Below are positions 51,759-60,800 of a stretch of 64,000 bases of DNA, piece by piece. Origin of the DNA: Rhizobiales bacterium dw_265. GTDB lineage: Bacteria; Pseudomonadota; Alphaproteobacteria; Micropepsales; Micropepsaceae. Under the pieces are notes generated by a model. The model saw only the letters and a program-made list of their open reading frames with translations, was not told the origin of the DNA and did no database searches. Position 1 is the stretch's first letter; the number at the start of each line of letters is the position of its first letter. The translations under genes and the position numbers were made by a program. Where the stretch lies: positions 1,178,001 through 1,242,000 of the forward strand of contig JAAVUU010000001.1 of NCBI GenBank assembly GCA_018449595.1, given 5' to 3'.

Positions 51759-54602
51759 CTAGAAGGATTTGCTCAAGCGGATGAAGAAGTTCCGTCCGAG
51801 AATGTCATAGGTGTACATGTCGAAATTGATCGGCGCGTTGGCATAGGAAGCCGGCGGCATGGCATCGAAGATATTGTCGACCCCCACAGTGACGGTGGCC
51901 TGATGCTCGGGCATGGTATATTCGAACTGCAGGTCGTTATAATAGATCTCGCTCACAGTCAGGCCCTTGACCGGAACCACCGGCAAGGCGGGCGCCGCGC
52001 CGTCGGTGGTGGCGCCGATATAGCGGCCGCGCCACATCACGGCATAGACATCCTGCGACCAGCGCAGCGACGCCGACGCCTTCCAGCGCGGATAGGTCGA
52101 GCGCGCCGTGGCGGGCGTGGTGCCGCCGGTCGAGGTGCCCGCCGCATTGGTGACGAGTGGCGCCCCGCCGCTGGGATTGGGCGCATAGGTGGTGAAGCGG
52201 TCGAGATAGGTGGTGCTGAACACCGCCTCCCAGTTGCCGATATCGGTGTCGAAATTGTAGCGCGCCGTGGTGTCCAGGCCCGCGGTCTTGATCTTGTTCA
52301 GATTCTCATAGGCCGAGAGGAAGTTGAGCACCTGGCCGCTGGAGGCGTCGCGGTCCACCACGCTGCAATAGGAACCGCCCTGCACCGCGCACAGCTGCAG
52401 CGCGGTGGTCACCGCCGGCGTGCTGATCGCGTTGTAGATGGTCACCTGGTACCAGTCCGACGTCAGGCTGAAGCCTGTCAGCCAGTGCGGCGCATAGGCG
52501 ACGCCATAGCTGAAGGTCTCGGCGGTTTCCGGCTTCACCTGGGTATTGCCGGCGATGGTTTCCGGCAGGGTGCCGGAATTGTAGAGATTCTGGTTGTAGG
52601 TGGCGGGAATGCCGGCGCAGCCCGGCAGGCCGGGATGGGCGGCGGCGCCGCCGTTGCAGGGATCGGTATTGCTGCCCGCCAGGTTGGTCTGGCGCGAGCC
52701 GGTGTAAAGCTCGATCAGGGACGGGGCGCGGAAGCCCTGGCTGAAGGTGCCGCGCAGCAGCAGGTCGTCGACCGGCCGCCAGCCCACGCCGACCTTGCTG
52801 GTGACATGGTCGCCGACCGAGTCGTAATTGGAGTAACGCACCGCGGCATCCACTTCCAGGCTCTGGATCAGGGGCTGGTTGGCGATCAGTGGCGCGTTCA
52901 CCTCGAAATAGGCTTCCTCGACATTGATCGAGCCGTCGGCGGTGGGCGTGCGCGCCGTGCCGGTGGTGGTGGGCGTCGAAGGCGGCAGCGGCAGGTTGCC
53001 GGTGCCGGTCGAGAGCGTGTTGATATAGGTATCGGGATCGTCCTCGCCGACATTGCGGCGATATTCGGCGCCGAAGGCCACGCCCAGCGGCCCGCCCGGC
53101 AGGTCGAGGACATTGCCGTTCACGTCCAGCGTCAGGTCGTAAAGCTGGGTGCTGTTGGTCTCCCGCGCATTGGCGCGGATATAGGAGGCCTGCTGCGGCG
53201 TCATCTGGCCGAAGATATTGACCGGAACGCAGCCCGCCACCGCGGCGCAGGCGCTGGGCGAACCCAGCGCCAGGGACAGATGCTCCAGGTCGATATTGTT
53301 GAGCGCCTGGAACTGCATGTCGTTGCGCGCATAGGAACCGAAAAGATTCCAGTTCCATTTCCGCTCCAGGACGTCCAGGGCGCCGTTGAAGCCGGCCGAG
53401 AAGCGGTAATTGGTGTCGTTCTGCAGATTGTCGCGGTTGCCCACCTGCGGCGTGAAGATCTGGATGTTCCAGGGCTGGTTGGCGGCGAAGCCGACGCCGA
53501 ACGGGTTGTAGGCCTGGTTGGCGGCGATGGCGAAGCCCTTCTCGGTGCCGCCGGTGCCGCCGATGGAGAGATTGGTGGGCGAGAAAAGCTGGCTCGACTG
53601 GCGGCGGTTCCACAGCGCGTCCACCGTGAAGGTGACGTCCTTGGTGATCTGGTCGACGATGCGGCCGTAAAGCCCGTAACGCTCGCTGGGGCCGACATCG
53701 TAGAGGCCCTGGGATTCCTGATTGTAGTAATCCTGGGGCAGCGTGGCGATGTGATAATCCGCCGGGCCGGTAGGCGTGGCGGCGCCGACATTCTGGGTGA
53801 TGGGCTTGGCGGCGGTGGAGAAGCCCGGCAGGACATAGAGGCCGCGCGGACTGGAACCCGGCGTCGACAGATTGTTCAGCCCGCCGGTGAGCGACAGGCT
53901 GCTGAGCGGCCGGTCGCCGGTATAGACCGGATCGTCCTTCACATAGCTGGCCGACAGGAAGATCGAGCCATGGTCGAGCGGCGCGCCCCAGTTGACATAG
54001 CCCGCCATTTCCTCGCCGTCGCCGCGCTGGCTCTCGCCATATTTGAGACTGGTGGAAAGGCCGTCGACATCCTGGCGGGTATGGATATTGACCACGCCGG
54101 CGATGGCGTCGGCGCCATAGATGGCCGAAGCGCCATCCTGCAGCACCTCGACACTGCCGATCAGGCCGATGGGAATGGTGTTGAGATCGACGAAATCGCG
54201 GATGCCGCGCGCGCCGGTGCCGTCCACCCAGCGGTGGCCATCGACCAGGACCAGGGTGCGGTCGGCGTCGCCATCGGTATTGGCGAGATAGCGCAGCGAA
54301 ACCGAACTGCCGCCATAGGAGGTGCCCTGGGTGCCGTTGGAATTGTAGCTGACGCCCGCGTCCGGCAGCTTCTGGAGAATATCGCCGATGGAGGAAGACG
54401 CGGTGTTCTCGATGTCGCGGCTGGTCAGCGTGGTCAGGGGGCCGACGGTATCGGCATCCTTTCGCGCGATGCGCGAGCCGGTGACGGTCACCGTCTCGGT
54501 CGAATCCTGCGCGCTCTGCGCCTGGGCCTGCGCGGTCAGCGCGAAACCGGTACACAGCACGGCGAGCGAAACGCCCTGCTTCAAGATATGGCTGTAGCGC
54601 AT
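51759..54602 (-). CDS. TonB-dependent receptor without STN domain
   Basis: Outer-membrane TBDR of 947 residues. The signal peptide ends at LTAQAQAQ, followed at once by the plug (TETVTVTGSRIARKDADTVG, TLVLVDGHRWVDG, VEVLQDGASAIYGADAIAGV) and a barrel that ends FFIRLSKSF, with the terminal Phe typical of outer-membrane proteins. No STN domain and no adjacent sigma/FecR pair are present, unlike the other loci. The ATG at 54602 has AAGGGG nine bases upstream; the upstream extension is not needed. It probably forms an operon with the CocE hydrolase. The upstream region holds two perfect palindromes. Confidence 0.93.
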   Translation of the reverse strand: MRYSHILKQGVSLAVLCTGFALTAQAQAQSAQDSTETVTVTGSRIARKDADTVGPLTTLTSRDIENTASSSIGDILQKLPDAGVSYNSNGTQGTSYGGSSVSLRYLANTDGDADRTLVLVDGHRWVDGTGARGIRDFVDLNTIPIGLIGSVEVLQDGASAIYGADAIAGVVNIHTRQDVDGLSTSLKYGESQRGDGEEMAGYVNWGAPLDHGSIFLSASYVKDDPVYTGDRPLSSLSLTGGLNNLSTPGSSPRGLYVLPGFSTAAKPITQNVGAATPTGPADYHIATLPQDYYNQESQGLYDVGPSERYGLYGRIVDQITKDVTFTVDALWNRRQSSQLFSPTNLSIGGTGGTEKGFAIAANQAYNPFGVGFAANQPWNIQIFTPQVGNRDNLQNDTNYRFSAGFNGALDVLERKWNWNLFGSYARNDMQFQALNNIDLEHLSLALGSPSACAAVAGCVPVNIFGQMTPQQASYIRANARETNSTQLYDLTLDVNGNVLDLPGGPLGVAFGAEYRRNVGEDDPDTYINTLSTGTGNLPLPPSTPTTTGTARTPTADGSINVEEAYFEVNAPLIANQPLIQSLEVDAAVRYSNYDSVGDHVTSKVGVGWRPVDDLLLRGTFSQGFRAPSLIELYTGSRQTNLAGSNTDPCNGGAAAHPGLPGCAGIPATYNQNLYNSGTLPETIAGNTQVKPETAETFSYGVAYAPHWLTGFSLTSDWYQVTIYNAISTPAVTTALQLCAVQGGSYCSVVDRDASSGQVLNFLSAYENLNKIKTAGLDTTARYNFDTDIGNWEAVFSTTYLDRFTTYAPNPSGGAPLVTNAAGTSTGGTTPATARSTYPRWKASASLRWSQDVYAVMWRGRYIGATTDGAAPALPVVPVKGLTVSEIYYNDLQFEYTMPEHQATVTVGVDNIFDAMPPASYANAPINFDMYTYDILGRNFFIRLSKSF

Positions 54603-54721
54603 GTCGAAATCCCCTTCGAACGATAATGCCCGCCGTGCCGCTGCGCATTTTGCGTCTGCGCGGATCGCGAACCGATGCATCACTGTCGAAGCTGTTTCGC
54701 AAATGCGCAATACTATCGTGC

Positions 54722-54763
54722 TTTGACATCGGCCCATGTCAAAAAGGCATGAACCCGGGTTCA
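54722..54763. promoter_or_regulatory. Two perfect palindromes between TBDR and CapA-like genes
   Basis: TTTGACAT (54722-54729) and ATGTCAAA (54736-54743) are perfect inverted repeats with a 6-nt spacer; TGAACCCGGGTTCA (54750-54763) is a perfect 14-bp palindrome a few bases further on. Both lie in the 219-bp divergent region and are candidate operators. A third hairpin, CCGGCG-AAA-CGCCGG (54796-54810), lies in the leader of the CapA-like gene, 11 nt before its ATG. Confidence 0.6.
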
Positions 54764-54821
54764 CTTCCGTCTCCGCCGGCCTCGTGATCTAGTTGCCGGC
54801 GAAACGCCGGGATCTTTCGAC

Positions 54822-55940
54822 ATGCTGCATCCGACACGCCGCGACATCATCGCCGGCGCTTGCGCGCTGCCTCTGCTGCCCGTTGCGGCCAACGCGAATG
54901 CCGCGGGCCTGCGCGTCATCTTGTTGGGCCAGTCGCTGATCCAGCAGGATTTGCGCGCCCAGGCATGGCCCGGCTTCGCCCGCTTCCATGAGATGTTTCG
55001 CGGCGCCGACGCCTGTTTCACCGATCTGGAAACCGCGATCCGCGGGCCGCATGGCGGCACGGTGACGCGCGATCCCAAGCTGTTGCACCTGGCCGATGCG
55101 TCGGTGATCGACTGCCTGGATGATATGGGCGTCACGCTCTACACCACCGCGAGCAACCATGCCTTCGATGTCGGCAGCGGCGGCATCGTCGATTCCATCG
55201 CGGCACTGAAGACGCGCAACGATCCGTTCGCCGGCACCGGACTAACGCTTGCCGAGGCCGCGGCGCCCGCCTACCGGACATCGCGCAACGGCACGGTGGC
55301 GGTCGTGGCGGCGGCGACCGGCAAGATTCGCGAAGGCGGCGCCGCCACCGCCACGCGGCCGGGTGTCAACGAGATACGGCGCGACGCCTCGGGTGCCCTG
55401 AACGAAGACGACGTCGGGCGCATGCTCGCGGCATTGCGCGAGGCCGCGTCGCACGCCGATGTCGTGCTGGCCTATGACCATAACCATTATTGGGAGCCCG
55501 ACATCGCCACCGTCCCCGCCTGGCAGAGGGATTTCGCGCATCGCTGCATCGCGGCGGGCGCGACCTGCTTTGTCGGACATGGCGCCCCGCTGCTGCAGGG
55601 CATCGAGATCCATCGCGGCAAGCCGATTTTCTACGGCCTGGGCAATTTCATCTACCAGTCGCCCTCGCCCGACAATCCCTATGGCGATCCCACCTGGAAG
55701 AGCGTGATTGCCGATGTGCAACTTTCCAGGGCCGGACTTGTTCACGCCTCCCTGATTCCGATCACGCTGAATGCGCAGGGAACAGGGGGCGCCGGGGATC
55801 TGGTTACCCGCGGCAGGCCCGATCTGGCGTCGCCGGCCGACGCCGGGAAAATCCTGCATGACCTGGACGCGGCCAACGCCCCGTTCGATACCCGGATGCA
55901 AATTCACCAGGGTATCGGACGAATTGATGGAGCCGCATAA
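54822..55940 (+). CDS. CapA-family (PGA_cap metallophosphatase-like) exported protein
   Basis: Protein of 372 residues. The N-terminus PTRRDIIAGACALPLLPVAA looks like a Tat signal (twin Arg). The CapA/PGA_cap domain shows RVILLGQSLIQQDL, ACFTDLETAIRG, TLYTTASNHAFDVGSGGIVD, VLAYDHNHYWEP, CFVGHGAPLLQGIEIHRGKP and FYGLGNFIYQSP; these are the conserved metal-binding positions (the family usually has N-H-x-x-D and G-H-x-H-x; here the last reads GHGAP). CapA proteins take part in poly-gamma-glutamate capsule export or are phosphoesterase-like enzymes; which applies here is open. It is divergent from the TBDR and has no capB/capC neighbours, so capsule synthesis is unlikely. Confidence 0.85.
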   Translation: MLHPTRRDIIAGACALPLLPVAANANAAGLRVILLGQSLIQQDLRAQAWPGFARFHEMFRGADACFTDLETAIRGPHGGTVTRDPKLLHLADASVIDCLDDMGVTLYTTASNHAFDVGSGGIVDSIAALKTRNDPFAGTGLTLAEAAAPAYRTSRNGTVAVVAAATGKIREGGAATATRPGVNEIRRDASGALNEDDVGRMLAALREAASHADVVLAYDHNHYWEPDIATVPAWQRDFAHRCIAAGATCFVGHGAPLLQGIEIHRGKPIFYGLGNFIYQSPSPDNPYGDPTWKSVIADVQLSRAGLVHASLIPITLNAQGTGGAGDLVTRGRPDLASPADAGKILHDLDAANAPFDTRMQIHQGIGRIDGAA

Positions 55941-55955
55941 ACAGCTTGCCGATGG

Positions 55956-56108
55956 CTAGTTCGCGGCGAGCTTGACGGCTTTCTTGCGGCCCTTCAGGTC
56001 TATCACGATGGCGACATAGCCCTGATCCAGCAGCTCGCCCAGTTCCTGCACGGTCTGCACCATGGCCACGCGCGGCGTGCCGCCGCCGGGCGACAGCTCC
56101 GAAGAGGT
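55956..56108 (-). pseudogene. Unidentified 50-codon remnant or short ORF
   Basis: An open frame of 50 codons with good coding character (VAMVQTVQELGELLDQGYVA then IVIDLKGRKKAVKLAAN) ends in TAG at 55956 and is closed upstream by a TGA at 56109. It reads like a protein C-terminus. The bases just upstream, in another frame, read LTGAPVNLFG, as though a longer gene had lost bases near 56095-56100. An ATG at 56063 could start a 35-residue peptide instead. I recognise no family. Confidence 0.35.
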
Positions 56109-56123
56109 TCACGGGCGCGCCGG

Positions 56124-56810
56124 TCAGCCGGGCTGTACCTTGTACAGGCCGGTTTCGCCCTGGACCACCAGGTTGATGGTGCCCAGTATCCCGCGTGAAA
56201 TGATGACCACATAGGATTCGGCGGGCTTGTTCCAGTGCGGATAGCGCACATCGCCGGGCATTTGCCTCCAGACCTGCCCGTCCGCAAGCGTCACCGTAAA
56301 GCGCCCGCTTGCATCCTGGCTGTAAGACCTGAGCCGGGCCTTCAAGCCTTCGCGCGCGCCCAGAAACCAGCTGCCGGACGGCAGTTCCGCCGCCGCTCCA
56401 GCCGGCGATGCCGCGGCGGCGGCCTGTTGTGCGTGTTGCGGCGCGGGCGCCAAGCCCAACAGCAGACGCATGGGCTGGGCAGCACCATAATAGCAGTCCA
56501 GCCAGCCATGGCCGTCGCCGTCACAGCGGCCCGCTTCCCGGATAACCGCATCGCGCACCGCCTGGTCCTGCGGCGTTCCCGCCGGAGGATTGCCCGCGAG
56601 CCGGGATTGAACGCCCGTCACCGGCGTCAGGCCCAGCGCCGCGCGGATGGGCTGGGCGGCGCCGTAATAGCAGTCCAGCCATTGGCGTGACGGGCCTATC
56701 GCCCCGCAGCGATAGGCGCCCGCCATCACGTCATCGCGCGGCCGCGCCTGCGCGGGCGGTATCGCGGCAACCGCCAGACCGGACAACAACAACCAGCACG
56801 GCTTGCGCAT
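56124..56810 (-). CDS. Secreted protein with two CYYGAAQP repeats
   Basis: Exported protein of 228 residues. The signal peptide ends near PPAQARP. Two similar motifs follow: Cys35...WLDC47YYGAAQP and Cys96...WLDC106YYGAAQP, each continuing with R-x-x-LGL-x-P. Four cysteines could make two disulfides. A low-complexity Ala/Gln/Pro linker (about 121-142) leads to a C-terminal beta-rich domain (SGSWFLGAREGLKARLRSYS, VTLADGQVWRQMPGD, VVIISRGILGTINLVVQGET) like one seen at the end of many sphingomonad and caulobacter secreted proteins. The function is unknown. It is the third gene downstream of the sigma/FecR pair at 61164-62688. The ATG at 56810 was chosen for its signal peptide. Confidence 0.7.
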   Translation of the reverse strand: MRKPCWLLLSGLAVAAIPPAQARPRDDVMAGAYRCGAIGPSRQWLDCYYGAAQPIRAALGLTPVTGVQSRLAGNPPAGTPQDQAVRDAVIREAGRCDGDGHGWLDCYYGAAQPMRLLLGLAPAPQHAQQAAAAASPAGAAAELPSGSWFLGAREGLKARLRSYSQDASGRFTVTLADGQVWRQMPGDVRYPHWNKPAESYVVIISRGILGTINLVVQGETGLYKVQPG

Positions 56811-56842
56811 CCCCGCAGCCCCTGCCCGCCGCCGGCGCGCGA

Positions 56843-57796
56843 TCAAACGATGTCTATGCGGAACACCCATCCGGCGCTGGGGCTGTTGAGGCCCGGCCAG
56901 CCCGGACGGTTATACTCGCCGGTGATCGGCCAGCCGGGATGCTCGCCGGCATCGACCCCGTAAAGCTGCCCGTTCAGCACCGCCACATCGTGCATGTCGC
57001 AGGAGCCCGGCACGAAATCGACGAACTCCAGCGGCCTGCCGGTCTTGATGTCGTACTTGATGAGCCCCGGCGTATAACCCGCATAGCCGGGCACATCCTT
57101 GCTCTGGGTGCCGTAGACCTGCCAGATGAAGCCGCCATCGACTTCGATGCCGTGCAGCCGGTCGACGCGCGCGGCCGGGAACATGAAGTCGCATTCCCAG
57201 GTCACCGGATTCATCCGGACCAGCGACTCCAGCCGGTTCGCCTGAATCCACAAGCGGCCGCCATCCGCATCTTCCCAGGCCATGCCGTGGCAGGAACCGC
57301 CATTGTCCTTGGGCCCGAACGGAATCTGGCGATGGCTGACGGTCTTGCCGTTCATGTCGGTCTGGAACACGCCTTCGACCGGCGGGTTGGTGGGATTGTG
57401 GACCGAAGCGCCATTGGCGCCGCTCCAGACAAAGCCGTTGCCCACCGCCATGCCGCTGCAATCCACGCAAGCGGTCACCACGCTTTTCAGCACCTTGCCC
57501 TTCATGTCCAGCAGCCAGGCGGTTTCGGGCGTGCTGTCATGTTTCTGCTGCTGCACCCAGAAGCCCCGGCCGTCCGGATCGGCGGTGATGGCATTGGGCC
57601 AGGACGGCGGCGTCAGGAACAGCTTGGTGGTCCTGGCCTTGCGCCGCGGCGCGGGCTTTTCGCGCATGTTGTCCGCATTGCGGCCCAGATCGTCCACCGG
57701 CGGCGCCTTGGATTGTGCCTGGGCGCCGCCCGGTGCGGCAAGCGCCGCCCCGATTCCGACCGCCGCGCCCAGAAAGCTTCTCTTATCGATATTCAT
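56843..57796 (-). CDS. Exported beta-propeller protein (Vgb/SMP-30-like)
   Basis: Protein of 317 residues. The N-terminus NIDKRSFLGAAVGIGAALAA resembles a Tat signal with Lys-Arg in place of Arg-Arg. The body has repeated propeller blades: PNAITADPDGRGFWVQQQ, GMAVGNGFVWSGANG, GMAWEDADGGRLWIQANRLE, LHGIEVDGGFIWQVYG and MHDVAVLNGQLYGVDAGEHP. This pattern fits virginiamycin-B-lyase or SMP-30-type propellers, but no lactonase metal site can be confirmed. Paired cysteines (TACVDCSG) may bind metal or form a disulfide. It lies 14 nt after the TBDR stop and is surely in that operon. Confidence 0.75.
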   Translation of the reverse strand: MNIDKRSFLGAAVGIGAALAAPGGAQAQSKAPPVDDLGRNADNMREKPAPRRKARTTKLFLTPPSWPNAITADPDGRGFWVQQQKHDSTPETAWLLDMKGKVLKSVVTACVDCSGMAVGNGFVWSGANGASVHNPTNPPVEGVFQTDMNGKTVSHRQIPFGPKDNGGSCHGMAWEDADGGRLWIQANRLESLVRMNPVTWECDFMFPAARVDRLHGIEVDGGFIWQVYGTQSKDVPGYAGYTPGLIKYDIKTGRPLEFVDFVPGSCDMHDVAVLNGQLYGVDAGEHPGWPITGEYNRPGWPGLNSPSAGWVFRIDIV

Positions 57797-57810
57797 GGTT
57801 TGACCTCTCC

Positions 57811-60800
57811 CTAAAATCTTGTTCTCAGACCGACCTCGACGATACGTCCGATCGGATTGGAATTGTAACTATCATAGCCCAGCGCCGAATTGTAGAAGGG
57901 CGGATCGGTGTCGAACAGATCCTGTATGTGGGCGTATATCTCGTCGTCCCCCAGAAGCCCGGTGGTAAAGCTGTAGCTGGCATAGAGGTCGAAGATTTCC
58001 GAGGCGTGGACATGGTCGCCGCCGCCCGAGGGATTGCCGAACGGATCGCCCGTCACCGGAATGACCGAGGTCGCGGACCAGTTGCGATAGGCGCCGGTAT
58101 AGTTCATGCCCAACTGCACATAAAAGCCCGACAGGCTCCAGCCGAGCGTCGCCCGCATCTGGGTGGCGATGGACGGGAATGTCGAATTGAAGCCGTCCGT
58201 GTTGAGAACGCTGAAGGTCGGGGCGCCCGTGCCGACCTGCTGGTCGAACTTCACGAACTGGGTCACGGCATCGGTGACGGAGAAGCTGCCGAAGCCGGTT
58301 TCGAACTTGTATCCGATGAAGGCGTCGATGCCCTGAACCTTGAGGTTCAGGACGTTACGCTGGCGTTCGTCATAGGTGTAATAGGCCGTGGCCGGCAGGG
58401 AACTCAGCACCGGCGCGTTGGTGCTGTTGCCGCCCGAACCGGCGGTATAGGCCGCCAGTTGCGACGGCGTGATGCCGGCGGGATAGAGCACGATCAGCGA
58501 ATTCAGCGCCGTGGAAGCCGCGTCCTGGGCATAGAAGGGCGAGGTCACGCCGCCCAGGAATGCCGCGCTCCAATAGGTCAGGTTGACGGTAAGGCCGGGA
58601 ATGTAATCGGGGGTCCAGTCGGCGCCGACCGACCAGCTATGGCCGCGCTCGGGCACCAGATTCGTCGCGCCCTGCAACTGGACGCCCTGGTCCGTTGCCG
58701 GGATGGCGCAACTGGCGGCCGTGCAGGTCACGCCGGGCAACAAAGCGGCGTTGGGATAGGAGGCCAGCGGCAGGTTGAAGGCGGAAGAAACCGAGAGCAG
58801 CCCCGGCGGCTTGCCGATCGAATCGAGCGCCGGCGCCACGAAGGAGGTGGAATAGCTGCCGCGGGCCTTGAGACCGTCCATCACCACCCAGTTGACGCCG
58901 ATCTTGGGATTGGCGGTGGTGCCGACGTCGCTGTAATCGTCATAGCGTCCGGACAGGTTCACTTCCAGGCTCTGCACGAAGGGCACGTTCATCTCCGCGC
59001 CGACCAGCGGCACGTCCAGTTCTCCGAAATAGGCATAGTCGGTGCGCGGATACTGGAAGGCGGTGGCGGTGGAGAAGTTCGACGATGGCCCCAGCGTGCC
59101 GGCGCCGTCGGCATAGGCCTGCTCGCCCGTCTGCAGCGATTCCGCGCCCACCGCGATGCGGACCTTGCCGCCGGGCAAGGCGAAGGGCGAGCCGTCCAGC
59201 ACGATCTTGTAGTCCTGCAGCTGGTCATAGGTGTTGGACTGGCTCTGCGCCTGGCCCAGGCTTTTCAACACCGCCGCGGAGGTGCGGTTGGTGGCGGCGG
59301 GATTCCAGACATCCAGCGCATTGGCCGCGGTCAGGGGAAGCTGGGTAACGGTCGTGGTGGTGTAGGGCAGCGTCGAGGAGACGACCGGCGCGGTGCTGCC
59401 GCCGGCCGATGTCGTGCCGTTCAGGGCCAGGTAGACGCAGCCGGTGCACAAGCCGTTATAGCTGTTGGCGTACAGCCGGTCGGTGCCGATCACGGCGCTG
59501 GCGGTCAAATGGAAATTGTCGTTGATGTTCCAGTCCGCCACCGGCCGGATATAGGCGTTCTGGTTGCCGCTCATGCTGGAGCCGTAATACTGGTCGTTCG
59601 GCAGCAGGCCGGCCAGGTTGAAGCGCAACGATTCCTTGGTCGCGGCTCCGGTGAAGCCGGCCGGCACGGTGTAGAAGGGATTGGCCTGCGCCCCGGTGCC
59701 GAAGGCGGTGGCGGTGATCTGGGTGTTCCAGGGCTGCACGGTGTCGTCGCGCCGGATGGCATAGAGCAGGTCCAGGCTCAGCGAGACCGGCCCGATGTCC
59801 TGGGTGACGCGCACCATGAAATTCGAACGGATTTCGGGATCGAGAAAGTTGCCGTAGGGATTGGTGCAGGACGCGTTCGCCGCGGTGTTGGCGACCGAGG
59901 TGCCCGACGTGGAATCCAGGAAGATGTTTCCGGTCCCGTTGGGCTGCACGGTCGCGGGATAACAGTTGAAGCTGCGGAAGTTGGTGCCGCCCTGGGCGGT
60001 GAAATCGCCCTGCACATACTTCAGGCGGCGGATATTGGCGATGGAGCCCTTGTCGGAATAGGACGCCCCGATCACCAGGCCGCCGCCGTTCCATTCGGTG
60101 CCCCACAGGCCGTTGAACTGGAGCGTGCGGTAACCGTCGGAAAAACCGTATTGCCCGGTCATTTCCAGGCCCTGGAAGCGTTTGCGGGTGATGAAATTGA
60201 TCACCCCGGCCACCGCGTCGGAGCCGTAGATCGAGGAGGCACCGTCCGGCAGCACATCGACCTCCTGCAGCATGGAGACCGGCACGATATTGGGATCGGT
60301 CAGGCCGTGATTCTGTCCGTCGGACGGCATGCGATGGCCGTCGATCAGCACCAGCGTGCTGTTGGAGGCGCTGACGCCTAGCTGGTGGATCGTCGGGGCG
60401 AAGGAGGAGGAGTGCGTCGTGCCCTGGTTGATGTTGTTCATGCCGGTCAGGGACGGGATGTTGACCAGGATGTCCTGGACGTCGCCGGGCGAATAGGTCT
60501 GGATTTCCGCCGCATCGACCGTGATCAGGTTGGAGCCGACGGGCGCCAGGCCGCGGATGCTGGTGCCGGTCACGACGACGGCTTCCACGGGTTCCGCCGC
60601 CGCCGCGGCGGCGTCGTCGGTCGCCGGCGCCTGGGCATGCGCGGCGCTCGCGGCCAGGACGCTGAAAAACAAGGCCAGCACCGATGTCGAATTCTTTGGC
60701 GATATTGGCGACATTTCTTCCCTCTCCTCGTGCTTTTTTTTCGTTTCGAGCAGGGAGATCGTCACCATCCCCTCCGTCGAACGCCTGACCTTCAGGTCAG

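Noticed and set aside
51738-54626. 962-codon plus-strand open frame opposite the third TBDR
   Set aside because: Antisense shadow; no protein family features.
54822-55940. CapA-like gene as evidence for a poly-gamma-glutamate capsule locus
   Set aside because: No capB, capC or ligase genes are nearby and the neighbour is a TBDR; capsule synthesis is unsupported.
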